Assembly: GCA_024227975.1 (NCBI GenBank)
Contig: JAAETV010000261.1
Span: 1-8,535, forward strand
Reading direction: 5' to 3'
Length of the DNA stretch: 8,535 nt
Source of the DNA: Actinomycetes bacterium
Lineage (GTDB): Bacteria > Actinomycetota > Acidimicrobiia > Acidimicrobiales > SZUA-35
Below the pieces are notes generated by a model. That model saw nothing but the letters and a program-made list of their open reading frames with translations, searched no databases and had not been told where the DNA came from. This document shows positions 1 to 5,924 of this stretch, piece by piece. The number at the start of each line of letters is the position of its first letter. The first letter of the stretch is position 1. The position numbers were made by a program, and so were the translations under genes.

Positions 1-1230
1 CCGCCACGACTCGGCTTCGGCCTCGGTCGGCACCGTCCCGTCCTTCACCAGGCTCAGGGCCACGATCTCGTTGCGGTGGACCGAGACCAGCTTCATTTCC
101 GCGCTCTCGGTGAAGTAGACGACGATGGTGCCCCTCGTCACCACTCCCCGCTCCAGCAGATCGAGCCAGTAGGCCTTGCCCGACTCGTCGGAAGGCCGGT
201 CCAACACATCGGAATAGAGCTGATCGAGAAACTGGCTGAAGCTGGTCCCGGCGTAGCGAGCCTGGTACTCCTCGGACTCGGCGAACCACTCGGCGATCTC
301 TTCAACTGCGTAGCCAGCAGCTCGAACCCTGATCCAGTATTGGATGCCATCGCTGTCGGGATAGCGGAGGAAGAAGGCGAGGTAGAGGCGATCGACAGTC
401 GACGCCGTCGAGCTCTCATCGATCTCACCGGCTAGTGCCTGCCACACCCCACTGGTCCCGACCTCGGCGGCAAAGGCGGCACGTTCGGCCGTCGTCGGGT
501 AGCGACCATGGAGACGGAACCAGACATGGTCGGCGAAACCCGCATCACCCGGCTCCGCCGCCGGTGGACCATCCTCGGTCTCACCACCAGCCAAGGCTCG
601 GGCCCTTGCGGCGTCAACGCTCGGGGTCGGGTTGATGGCTTGGGCGCCGGATTCACTCGGCTTGTAGATCTCGAAGTGGAGATGCGAGGCCGTCCACTCA
701 GCGTTGCCACCATCACCGAGATAGGCCACGACCTCGCCTTCGCTGACCCTGACCCCGTCAGGGAAGTCGCCGTCACCGTCGATGAACGTACACAAGCGGG
801 CAGAAAATGTCTCGGTGCACAACGCCTGTCCGTTGTCGGTGCCTGGGGTGTCATTGTTGAGGTGGATGTACTGGTACTCCCACCCTTCATCGTCACGGAG
901 CCGCAGGATGCTGCCACGCTCGTTTTCGAATCGGCCCCAGCTGACGGTGGCATCCTTGACGGCCACCAATGGCACCATCTTCGGGCCGAGCATGTCGACC
1001 CCGATATGGGATCGCCCGCTGCTTCGAGCGGCGCCGAAGGTGTCGGTCCAATGCATGTCGGCGATCCGATTCCGGTGAATGGGCAAGGTCATGGGACGGA
1101 CCTCAGCCGCCTCGGCTGCCGGGCTGGCGGGGGTCACGAACGAGGCCAAGAGGGCGCTCGAAGCCACCAACAGAGCCAGCGTCGCCAATGAAGATCGGCG
1201 ACGAGAGGGATGGGGATCGGCGTACAGCAT
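1..1230 (-). CDS. Secreted M23 (LytM-fold) peptidase-like protein with C-terminal DUF4214 repeats (3' end outside window)
   Basis: The frame is open for 410 codons from ATG at 1230 to the left edge with no stop, so the C-terminus is missing. Residues 1-42 look like a Sec signal peptide: R10-R12, a hydrophobic stretch from about L15 to V32, then Ala-rich candidate cleavage sites near 38-41. Residues about 55-200 form an M23 domain with the LytM ligand set: H75-x3-D79, a YxHL histidine H123, and H183-x-H185. All zinc and catalytic positions are present, so peptidoglycan endopeptidase activity is possible. Between H123 and H183 is an extended loop with C138, C147 and an Asp-rich DGDGD stretch (151-155). 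From about 235 on come DUF4214-type repeats (281-325 and 337-381, each with LY, R-x-PD/PS, YW and F-x-E-S-x-E landmarks), preceded by a weaker copy at 235-268, with another apparently starting at the edge. DUF4214 is widespread in surface and secreted proteins; its function is unclear. The start is supported by the signal peptide and an AGGGAG 9 nt upstream. Fold assignment is firm; cell-wall hydrolysis is inferred. Confidence 0.9.
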   Translation of the reverse strand, partial: MLYADPHPSRRRSSLATLALLVASSALLASFVTPASPAAEAAEVRPMTLPIHRNRIADMHWTDTFGAARSSGRSHIGVDMLGPKMVPLVAVKDATVSWGRFENERGSILRLRDDEGWEYQYIHLNNDTPGTDNGQALCTETFSARLCTFIDGDGDFPDGVRVSEGEVVAYLGDGGNAEWTASHLHFEIYKPSESGAQAINPTPSVDAARARALAGGETEDGPPAAEPGDAGFADHVWFRLHGRYPTTAERAAFAAEVGTSGVWQALAGEIDESSTASTVDRLYLAFFLRYPDSDGIQYWIRVRAAGYAVEEIAEWFAESEEYQARYAGTSFSQFLDQLYSDVLDRPSDESGKAYWLDLLERGVVTRGTIVVYFTESAEMKLVSVHRNEIVALSLVKDGTVPTEAEAESWR

Positions 1231-1239
1231 CGACGAAAA

Positions 1240-1245
1240 CTCCCT
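1240..1245 (-). promoter_or_regulatory. Shine-Dalgarno of the M23-DUF4214 gene
   Basis: AGGGAG on the minus strand lies 9 nt before the ATG at 1230. It fixes that start and sets this gene apart from most others in the window, which lack a well-spaced Shine-Dalgarno. Confidence 0.7.
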
Positions 1246-1313
1246 GGTCGAGCGGCGGCTGGATGTCGAAGCATCAACATCGGCCTGGGGCGGCGGAAAC
1301 TTGAGTCTCTCCC

Positions 1314-1334
1314 TCGAGAACCCACGGTTCTCGA
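1314..1334. promoter_or_regulatory. Perfect 9-bp inverted repeat with 3-bp centre in the divergent intergenic region
   Basis: The arms are TCGAGAACC (1314-1322) and GGTTCTCGA (1326-1334), separated by CAC. The symmetry is exact over 18 of 21 positions. It lies in the predicted 5' leader of the M23 gene, just downstream of its predicted transcription start, and about 60 bp upstream of the oxygenase -10. It could be a dimeric repressor site or a leader hairpin. It does not match the actinobacterial LexA box (CGAAC-N4-GTTCG) because the GAAC/GTTC halves are spaced differently. The regulator is unknown. Confidence 0.55.
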
Positions 1335-1347
1335 ATCCAAGTCAAGG

Positions 1348-1376
1348 ACAATAGGCGAAATCGCCTGGGTCTCCAA
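1348..1376 (-). promoter_or_regulatory. Predicted promoter of the M23-DUF4214 gene
   Basis: On the minus strand a TTGGAG -35-like hexamer (1376-1371) is followed by exactly 17 bp and a TATTGT -10-like hexamer (1353-1348). A start near 1341 would give a leader of roughly 110 nt containing the 1314-1334 inverted repeat and the Shine-Dalgarno. The spacer and -10 overlap a 14-bp palindrome, AGGCGAAATCGCCT (1353-1366), a possible operator. This is a prediction from hexamer match only. Confidence 0.4.
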
Positions 1377-1393
1377 GGATCTTTCGAACTGTC

Positions 1394-1399
1394 TATTCT
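1394..1399 (+). promoter_or_regulatory. -10 element of the MpaB-family gene, predicted leaderless
   Basis: TATTCT fits the actinobacterial TANNNT -10 and ends 6 nt before the ATG at 1406, so transcription would begin at or next to the start codon. A GGAG at 1400-1403 is only 2 nt from the ATG, too close for an efficient Shine-Dalgarno. I see no convincing -35. Confidence 0.55.
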
Positions 1400-1405
1400 G
1401 GAGCA

Positions 1406-2290
1406 ATGATCGGTGAGGTCGTCTCGTCACTGCGGAACCAAGGCGGAACCCGGGTGCGAGCTGCCCTCGTCGGCGACGAGAGGATGGCAACGGCGGACCT
1501 CGCCACCCACGATGACCCTGGCCTGTTCGGGCCCGGCAGTGTCGCATGGCGGGTCCACGCCGAGTCATCGATGCTGATCGGGGGGCTACGAGCCCTCCTG
1601 CTCCAGACCCTGCATCCTCTCGCTCTCGCTGGGGTGGCGGACCACTCGGTCTACCGCCAAGACCCATGGGGTCGACTCCACCGCACGGCACGATTCATCG
1701 GGGCCACCACCTACGGCAACACGGCCACGGCCGAGCAGATCATCGCTCGGATCAGGGCCATTCACGCTCAGGTCACCGGGGTCGCTCCCGATGGAACCCC
1801 CTACGAGGCGAACGATCCCCACCTTCTGCTGTGGGTCCACATCACCGAGATCGACAGCTTCCTTCGGGCCTACGACCGCTACGCCCCTGGTCGCCTGACC
1901 GATGATGAGCGTGACCGGTACGTGGCCGAGATGGCTGAGATCGGCCGCCGGCTGGGGGCAGAGAACGTGCCGACCAGTTGGGTCGAGCTGGCGGAGTGCC
2001 TCGAATCGTTCCGATCGGAATGCGAACCGGGGCCTCAGGCTCGGGAGTCCGTCCGGTTCCTGCTCATGCCTCCCGTCCCCTTCCTCCTCCGGGGCCCATA
2101 CGGCCTGATAGGGGCGGCCTCGGTCGGCCTCCTTCCGGCATGGGCCCGACACCAACTCCGACTTCCCCTCCCCCCTGGGCTCGATCCGCTGGCCATTCGC
2201 CCCGCCACTGCCCTGCTGACCAGGAGCATCGGCTGGCTACTCAACGAGGAAACCGTCAACCGCCACGACGACAAACTCCTCACCGCCTAG
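1406..2290 (+). CDS. MpaB/DUF2236-family oxygenase-like protein
   Basis: This 294-residue protein has the hallmarks of the DUF2236 / 'ER-bound oxygenase MpaB / rubber oxygenase Lcp' family: FGPGSVAWRVHAE at 41-53, followed by LLLQTLHPLALAGVADHS at 64-81 (H70, H80) and a WVHITEIDSFL block at 143-153 (H145). The family includes heme b-dependent Lcp, which cleaves polyisoprene, and fungal MpaB, which cleaves a farnesyl chain. Most actinobacterial members are uncharacterised, so neither substrate nor heme binding can be stated here. There is no signal peptide. Hydrophobic C-terminal stretches (about 216-245) could associate with membrane. The ATG at 1406 is preferred because a -10 hexamer sits 6 nt upstream; a shorter form from M27 (1484) is possible, since the conserved region begins only near residue 36. 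It is divergent from the M23 gene, and a hairpin follows its stop. Family confidence is high; function is open. Confidence 0.88.
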   Translation: MIGEVVSSLRNQGGTRVRAALVGDERMATADLATHDDPGLFGPGSVAWRVHAESSMLIGGLRALLLQTLHPLALAGVADHSVYRQDPWGRLHRTARFIGATTYGNTATAEQIIARIRAIHAQVTGVAPDGTPYEANDPHLLLWVHITEIDSFLRAYDRYAPGRLTDDERDRYVAEMAEIGRRLGAENVPTSWVELAECLESFRSECEPGPQARESVRFLLMPPVPFLLRGPYGLIGAASVGLLPAWARHQLRLPLPPGLDPLAIRPATALLTRSIGWLLNEETVNRHDDKLLTA

Positions 2291-2303
2291 GTGCGCCGCA
2301 AGC

Positions 2304-2332
2304 GGCCGCCCCGGCCAGTCCAATGGGCGGCC
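2304..2332 (+). terminator. GC-rich hairpin after the MpaB-family gene
   Basis: Arms GGCCGCCC (2304-2311) and GGGCGGCC (2325-2332) pair perfectly over 8 bp around a 13-nt loop, beginning 13 nt past the TAG at 2288-2290. There is no T-tract, as is common for proposed hairpin terminators in high-GC actinobacteria. Alternative pairings exist in this GC-rich stretch, so termination is a moderate inference. Confidence 0.4.
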
Positions 2333-2345
2333 CTGGGCCGACGGC

Positions 2346-2351
2346 TAGCCT
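2346..2351 (+). promoter_or_regulatory. -10 element of the MazG-like gene, predicted leaderless
   Basis: TAGCCT (TANNNT) ends 7 nt before the ATG at 2359. No Shine-Dalgarno is visible in the intervening GCCCGGC. This supports the start at 2359 rather than an upstream in-frame one, and suggests transcription separate from the oxygenase gene. Confidence 0.5.
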
Positions 2352-2358
2352 GCCCGGC

Positions 2359-2610
2359 ATGGAGCTGTCAGCGTTGCAGGAGTTGATGGAAGAGCTGTAC
2401 GGGCCCGACGATCGGGAGCGAGGCATCCCGGCCACGGTGGCCTGGTTGTGCGAGGAGCTGGGCGAGCTGGCCCAGGCCGTCCGCAAGGGCACCCGCCAAC
2501 AGCAACTCCATGAACTGGGCGATGTGTTGGCCTGGCTGGCTTCGCTGGCCAACCAGCTCGACCTGTCCATGGACGAGGCCGTAGCTCGCTATGTCACCAA
2601 TCCACCCTGA
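2359..2610 (+). CDS. Small MazG-type nucleotide pyrophosphohydrolase
   Basis: An 83-residue single-domain protein. It carries the MazG metal-binding signature E33-x2-E36 followed by E52-x2-D55 on predicted helices (CEELGELAQAVRKG then LHELGDVLAWLASLANQLD). All-alpha MazG proteins hydrolyse (d)NTPs to NMP and PPi with Mg2+ and usually act as dimers or tetramers in housecleaning of aberrant nucleotides. The length fits the short MazG-like group rather than the two-domain E. coli MazG (about 260 residues). The in-frame ORF extends far upstream within the oxygenase gene, but similarity begins at this Met and a -10 lies just before it. It converges on asd with 27 bp between the stops. The exact substrate cannot be read from sequence. 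It is not evidently paired with a MazE/MazF toxin system. Confidence 0.85.
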   Translation: MELSALQELMEELYGPDDRERGIPATVAWLCEELGELAQAVRKGTRQQQLHELGDVLAWLASLANQLDLSMDEAVARYVTNPP

Positions 2611-2637
2611 GCTACCTCTTCGTACTGTCGGGGTGAC

Positions 2638-3672
<1,035 letters not shown>

Positions 3673-3748
3673 CGACAAGAATCCGCCCATGCCCTAGTGA
3701 TTAACCGTGCCGTATCACGCCGATGGCCGGAGCGGAGCGGGTCGGTCC

Positions 3749-4231
3749 CTACTCGGCGTCGAGGCCGAAAGCAGTGTGGAGGGCCACAACCGCCTCCTCC
3801 ACCTCAACCGAGGAGACCACACAACTGATGCGAATGGCCGATGTCGAGATCATCTCGATATTGATACCGCAGGCAGCCAGGGTCTCGAACATCGTGGCCG
3901 CCACCCCCGGGTTCGATTTCATACCGGCCCCGATGACCGATACCCGACCGATCGAATCGTCGGTAGAGAACGATTTGGCCCCCAACCCGGACACAATCCC
4001 ACCTTCCAGGATTGAAGATGCCAGCTCCAGGTTCTCAGTCGGCACCGTGAACGAGATGTCGGTCCTCCCGTCCTCAGACACATTCTGGACGATCATGTCG
4101 ACATCGACATTGGCCGTGGCCAAGGCCCGGAACAGGGTGGCTGAGACACCAGGCTCGTCAGGCACATTGGCAACCGTGACCTTCGACTCCGAAACATCGT
4201 GGGTGACGGCGCGGACGATCGGTTGCTCCAT
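3749..4231 (-). CDS. lysC: Aspartokinase beta subunit from an internal in-frame start in lysC
   Basis: Within lysC, Met247 (ATG at 4231-4229) begins MEQPIVRAVTHDVSESKVTV and would give a 160-residue protein holding only the two regulatory ACT domains. In Corynebacterium glutamicum and Bacillus subtilis class-II aspartokinases, an in-frame internal start yields exactly such a beta subunit, and the enzyme is alpha2beta2. The C. glutamicum beta subunit starts at the equivalent MEEAV... position. A strong AGGGAGAGG lies 2 nt beyond optimal-to-close spacing upstream (4242-4234; the AGGGAG core ends 5 nt before the ATG). The combination of conserved position and Shine-Dalgarno makes this a supported nested gene, though expression is not shown. 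Confidence 0.7.
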   Translation of the reverse strand: MEQPIVRAVTHDVSESKVTVANVPDEPGVSATLFRALATANVDVDMIVQNVSEDGRTDISFTVPTENLELASSILEGGIVSGLGAKSFSTDDSIGRVSVIGAGMKSNPGVAATMFETLAACGINIEMISTSAIRISCVVSSVEVEEAVVALHTAFGLDAE

Positions 4232-4969
4232 GACCTCTCCCTGTTCAACAACATAGGTTCCCCGCTCCCAGGTGAAAGCGGAGCGAATGTGCAGCCGCAC
4301 CCCATGGCTGTGGGCGACCTCGACCGACCGCATAGCCGGCTTGGGGCAACCGGTCGCCGTCATCTCCAACAGCTCATCGAAGGTGATCGACGGCATCTTC
4401 TGGGCGGATGGCACCAGCCGAGGATCAGCACTGAAGACCCCGGAGACGTCGGTGTACAACTCGCAGATGTCGGCCCCCAGAGCCTTGCTGAGGGCTACGG
4501 CCGTGGTGTCGGTACCACCCCGGCCAAGAAAGGTGACATCCCGGTCGGTGGAAACCCCCTGCGCTCCAGCGACAACGGGAACGATCCCCGCCTCGAGCGT
4601 CTCGATGATCCGATAGGGCGTGATCTCCAGGATCTTGGCGTTGCGGTGGTTGGTATCGGTGAGAAACCCAGCCTGGCTGCCGGTGAAGGACCGAGCGGGC
4701 ACCCCGATATCGACCAGGGCCATGCACATCAAGGCAACGGCCTTGCGCTCACCGGCCGTGATCAGCATGTCCATCTCACGCCCGGGTTGATCCCTCGACA
4801 CCCGATCGGCCAGCAAGAGCAGCTCGTCGGTCTCCTTGCCCATGGCCGAGACGACCACCGTTACATCATTGCCTCGACGCCGAACTCGGGCCACATGATC
4901 AGCGACAGCACGAATCCGATCGGGGTCCCCAACCGAGGTTCCACCGTACTTCTGAACCAGAACTGCCAC
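3749..4969 (-). CDS. lysC: Aspartokinase, alpha subunit (lysine/threonine-type with two ACT domains)
   Basis: Phosphorylates L-aspartate with ATP to give 4-phospho-L-aspartate, the committed and usually feedback-regulated step of the aspartate pathway. The 406-residue protein has an amino-acid kinase domain (about 1-245) with KYGGTSVG (7-14), TAGERKAVALM (71-81), GRGGTDTTAVAL (149-160) and TDVSGVFSADPR (173-184), then two ACT domains (about 264-335 and 343-405). These contain QNVSEDGRTDISF (295-307) and the core-conserved IGAGMKSNPGV and INIEMISTSAIRIS. By alignment from memory, S298, T303 and S306 fall where Corynebacterium glutamicum has feedback-sensitivity residues S301, T308 and T311, so inhibition by Lys/Thr is plausible. 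The loop 205-218 (TATGCPKPAMRSVE) differs from the common GAKVL-type version. The start is GTG, placed so that the kinase strand begins at once, with a -10 hexamer 8 nt upstream. An internal start gives a beta subunit. asd follows downstream. Confidence 0.96.
   Translation of the reverse strand: MAVLVQKYGGTSVGDPDRIRAVADHVARVRRRGNDVTVVVSAMGKETDELLLLADRVSRDQPGREMDMLITAGERKAVALMCMALVDIGVPARSFTGSQAGFLTDTNHRNAKILEITPYRIIETLEAGIVPVVAGAQGVSTDRDVTFLGRGGTDTTAVALSKALGADICELYTDVSGVFSADPRLVPSAQKMPSITFDELLEMTATGCPKPAMRSVEVAHSHGVRLHIRSAFTWERGTYVVEQGEVMEQPIVRAVTHDVSESKVTVANVPDEPGVSATLFRALATANVDVDMIVQNVSEDGRTDISFTVPTENLELASSILEGGIVSGLGAKSFSTDDSIGRVSVIGAGMKSNPGVAATMFETLAACGINIEMISTSAIRISCVVSSVEVEEAVVALHTAFGLDAE
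4234..4242 (-). promoter_or_regulatory. Internal Shine-Dalgarno for lysC beta
   Basis: AGGGAGAGG on the minus strand, inside the lysC coding frame, precedes ATG 4231. It is the best anti-16S match in the window and lies next to the linker between the kinase and ACT domains. Confidence 0.65.
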
Positions 4970-4977
4970 AGCCCTTC

Positions 4978-4983
4978 ACAGTA
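4978..4983 (-). promoter_or_regulatory. -10 element of lysC, predicted leaderless or near-leaderless
   Basis: TACTGT (TANNNT, minus strand) ends 8 nt before the GTG at 4969. The intervening GAAGGGCT contains a GAAGGG, but it is too close (2 nt) to the start to be a normal Shine-Dalgarno and would lie at or upstream of the predicted transcription start. No clear -35. Confidence 0.45.
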
Positions 4984-5011
4984 GCGGGCTGGGAAAGGGG
5001 ACAGCGCCGGT

Positions 5012-5017
5012 TACCTT
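5012..5017 (+). promoter_or_regulatory. -10 element of the cyclophilin gene, predicted leaderless
   Basis: TACCTT (TANNNT) ends 8 nt before the GTG at 5026, with no purine-rich Shine-Dalgarno in the intervening GTCCCATC. Together with the lysC -10 it leaves only 28 bp between two divergent -10 hexamers, so the two upstream promoter regions must overlap. Confidence 0.5.
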
Positions 5018-5025
5018 GTCCCATC

Positions 5026-5865
5026 GTGAGCACTGATAAAAGAGAACGCCAGAGGGCCAACCGGGCTCTGAAGATGGAACAAGAGCACAAGGTCGAGCAG
5101 CGCAACCAGTGGCGCCAGTACGCCATCATCGGAGTCTTGGTGGCTGTCGGGCTCGGTGGCGCCCTTTACCTGTTGTCGCTGGGGGGAGACGACGGTGACG
5201 ATGGGGCAACCACCACCAGTAGTACCTTCGCCTCGACCACATCAGTCGCAGAGGTGTTGGTGCCAGCAGTGAGCGCCCCCGCCGCCGGTGGCACCATCGA
5301 CGGGACCGCCGATTGCCCGGCTGATGATGGCTCGTCGGAGCGAATCACCTCCTTCGCCGAGGCCCCGCCGACCTGCATCGACGCCACCAGCACTTATGTG
5401 GCCGAGATCGAAACCACCCTGGGCCAGATCGTGGTCGAGCTCGATCCAGCCAAGGCCCCCGAGACGGTCAACAACTTCGTATTCCTGGCCCGCTACCACT
5501 ACTACGACGGTGCCCCGTTCCATCGCATCGTCCCCGGGTTCGTGATCCAGGGCGGTGATGCCACCGGAGATCCCCTCGGCACCGGCAACCCCGGCTACAT
5601 GATCGGTGAGGAACCGCCAGAGCCAGATGAGTACGAGATCGGCTCACTGGCCATGGCCAAGGGCGCAGGCGACAACAGCACCGGCAGCCAATTCTTCATC
5701 GTGACCGGACCCCAGGGTGTGAGCCTGCCGAACCAGTACTCGCTGTTTGGCTCAGTGACCGAAGGGCTCGAAGTGGTGAGCGCCATCGAGGGCCTGCCGA
5801 CCACCCCCGACAACTACCCGACCGAGGAGATCTACATCAACTCGGTCTCGATCACGGAGTCCTAG
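5026..5865 (+). CDS. Membrane-anchored cyclophilin-type peptidyl-prolyl cis-trans isomerase
   Basis: A 279-residue protein that would catalyse X-Pro isomerisation outside the membrane to help fold exported proteins. Residues 1-31 are charged (cytoplasmic). Residues about 33-52 form one transmembrane helix (IIGVLVAVGLGGALYLLSL). An Asp/Gly then Thr/Ser-rich linker covers 53-85, and the cyclophilin domain covers about 123-277. Motifs are FHRIVPGFVIQGGD (165-178; R167, F172, Q175) and GSQFFIV (220-226). The position of human CypA Trp121 is Ser233, as in many bacterial cyclophilins that bind cyclosporin weakly. Between linker and domain is a conserved-looking segment with C97 and C117 (CPADDGS ... 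APPTCID) that could form a disulfide. The GTG start is chosen because the basic N-terminus begins there and a -10 hexamer lies 8 nt upstream. Divergent from lysC; converges on the methyltransferase-like ORF with a hairpin between. Confidence 0.95.
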   Translation: MSTDKRERQRANRALKMEQEHKVEQRNQWRQYAIIGVLVAVGLGGALYLLSLGGDDGDDGATTTSSTFASTTSVAEVLVPAVSAPAAGGTIDGTADCPADDGSSERITSFAEAPPTCIDATSTYVAEIETTLGQIVVELDPAKAPETVNNFVFLARYHYYDGAPFHRIVPGFVIQGGDATGDPLGTGNPGYMIGEEPPEPDEYEIGSLAMAKGAGDNSTGSQFFIVTGPQGVSLPNQYSLFGSVTEGLEVVSAIEGLPTTPDNYPTEEIYINSVSITES

Positions 5866-5870
5866 CTTCT

Positions 5871-5885
5871 GCGCCCTGGAGGCGC
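5871..5885. repeat. Short inverted repeat after the cyclophilin gene
   Basis: GCGCC (5871-5875) and GGCGC (5881-5885) can pair around CTGGA, starting 5 nt after the stop. At 5 bp it is weak alone; it may add to termination together with the longer hairpin just downstream. Confidence 0.25.
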
Positions 5886-5894
5886 TTCCGGGCG

Positions 5895-5924
5895 TCCCAT
5901 CCCGCCCTCGGGTCAGGGATGGGA
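5895..5924. terminator. Bidirectional hairpin terminator between convergent genes
   Basis: Arms TCCCATCCC (5895-5903) and GGGATGGGA (5916-5924) pair perfectly over 9 bp around a 12-nt loop that itself has CCC-TC-GGG. It starts 29 nt beyond the cyclophilin stop and covers the last three codons and the stop of the minus-strand ORF. The symmetric placement between convergent genes suggests termination in both directions. There is no T-tract on either side. Confidence 0.55.

Noticed and set aside
508..1191. 227-codon plus-strand open frame opposite the M23 gene
   Set aside because: Antisense shadow of a gene with clear M23 and DUF4214 motifs; its protein shows no family pattern and no start signals.
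1314..1346. TTGACT followed 17 bp later by GGTTCT as an alternative M23 promoter on the minus strand
   Set aside because: The -35 is good but the would-be -10 does not fit TANNNT; the TTGGAG/TATTGT pair just upstream fits better.
1586..2155. 189-codon minus-strand open frame inside the MpaB-family gene
   Set aside because: Shadow of a recognised gene in the opposite strand; low-complexity composition.
1978..2358. Extended N-terminus for the MazG-like protein
   Set aside because: The upstream in-frame stretch is a shadow of the oxygenase gene; family similarity and a -10 hexamer both point to the ATG at 2359.
2359..2610. Toxin-antitoxin role for the MazG-like gene
   Set aside because: No MazE/MazF or other toxin-like neighbour; it carries a complete pyrophosphohydrolase motif and fits housecleaning.
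3697..3718. GTGAT...ATCAC arms between lysC and asd as a terminator or operator
   Set aside because: Only 5 bp with a 12-nt spacer; too likely by chance.
4199..4984. 261-codon plus-strand open frame opposite lysC
   Set aside because: Antisense shadow of lysC; it also crosses the divergent promoter region and has no recognisable domain.
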